A stretch of DNA of 9,918 nt from CAYLJO01 sp964383905 (GTDB taxonomy: Bacteria > Acidobacteriota > Blastocatellia > Pyrinomonadales > Pyrinomonadaceae). The position numbers and the translations under genes are program-made. The stretch covers positions 1 to 9,918 of the forward strand of contig CAYLJO010000227.1 of NCBI GenBank assembly GCA_964383905.1, written 5' to 3'. A model generated the notes under the pieces. It made no database searches. It was not told the DNA's origin and was given only the letters and a program-made list of their open reading frames with translations. Every line of letters starts with the position of its first letter. Within the stretch, counting starts at the first letter, position 1. Shown piece by piece: positions 9,864-9,918 of this stretch.

Positions 9864-9918
9864 TTATTCCACGATGTCGGTGATGGTGCCTGCGCCCACC
9901 GTCCGCCCCCCCTCACGG
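9864..9918 (-). CDS. tuf: Elongation factor Tu, C-terminal end (cut by window edge)
   Basis: Only the last 17 codons and the TAA stop are in the window. They read REGGRTVGAGTITDIVE, the hallmark C-terminus of EF-Tu, the GTPase that carries aminoacyl-tRNA to the ribosome. The rest of the gene lies beyond the right edge. Its position upstream of rpmG, tRNA-Trp and secE fits the common tuf-secE-nusG arrangement. Whether a second tuf copy exists cannot be seen here. Confidence 0.93.
   Translation of the reverse strand, partial: REGGRTVGAGTITDIVE

Overview
The window is one stretch of the conserved bacterial ribosomal-protein / RNA-polymerase cluster, read entirely from the minus strand. In transcription order (right to left) it holds: the 3' end of tuf (EF-Tu), rpmG (L33), a tRNA-Trp gene, secE, nusG, rplK (L11), rplA (L1), rplJ (L10), rplL (L7/L12), rpoB (RNA polymerase beta) and the first 348 codons of rpoC (beta'). 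I see no mobile element, CRISPR array or foreign gene. The long open frames on the plus strand opposite rpoB and rplA are antisense shadows.

The gene order, moderately high GC and protein sequences indicate a Gram-negative-type bacterium. My best guess is the phylum Acidobacteriota, perhaps class Blastocatellia. This rests on protein style, on a cysteine-rich insert in RpoB that I believe (from memory, not checked) occurs in that phylum, and on degenerate heptamer repeats in the gene gaps.

Layout. 9864-9918 is the tuf tail. 9646-9798 is rpmG. 9489-9561 is tRNA-Trp(CCA). 9053-9463 secE and 8474-9034 nusG lie close together. 7980-8405 rplK and 7176-7871 rplA are separated by a gap with a strong hairpin at the rplK stop. 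6618-7157 rplJ follows rplA by 17-18 bases. 6010-6399 rplL is separated from rplJ by an unusually long structured gap of 218 bases. A 375-base gap (5635-6009) then holds a GC-rich hairpin, a near-consensus sigma70 promoter and two further hairpins in the predicted rpoB leader. 1165-5634 is rpoB, and 1-1045 is rpoC (partial).

Together the genes supply translation elongation (EF-Tu, L33, L11, L1, the L10-L12 stalk, tRNA-Trp), protein export (SecE), transcription elongation/termination control (NusG) and the RNA polymerase core. The rpoB promoter would let polymerase subunits be made separately from the upstream ribosomal genes.

No new multi-gene system is present; the coding content is housekeeping. 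The unusual material is (i) an eight-cysteine, probable double zinc-ribbon insert near the RpoB N-terminus, (ii) seven-base-periodic repeat blocks with inverted partner copies in three gene gaps, and (iii) several strong RNA-hairpin candidates, including a possible arm-swapping leader before rpoB and a segment complementary to the tRNA-Trp anticodon arm.
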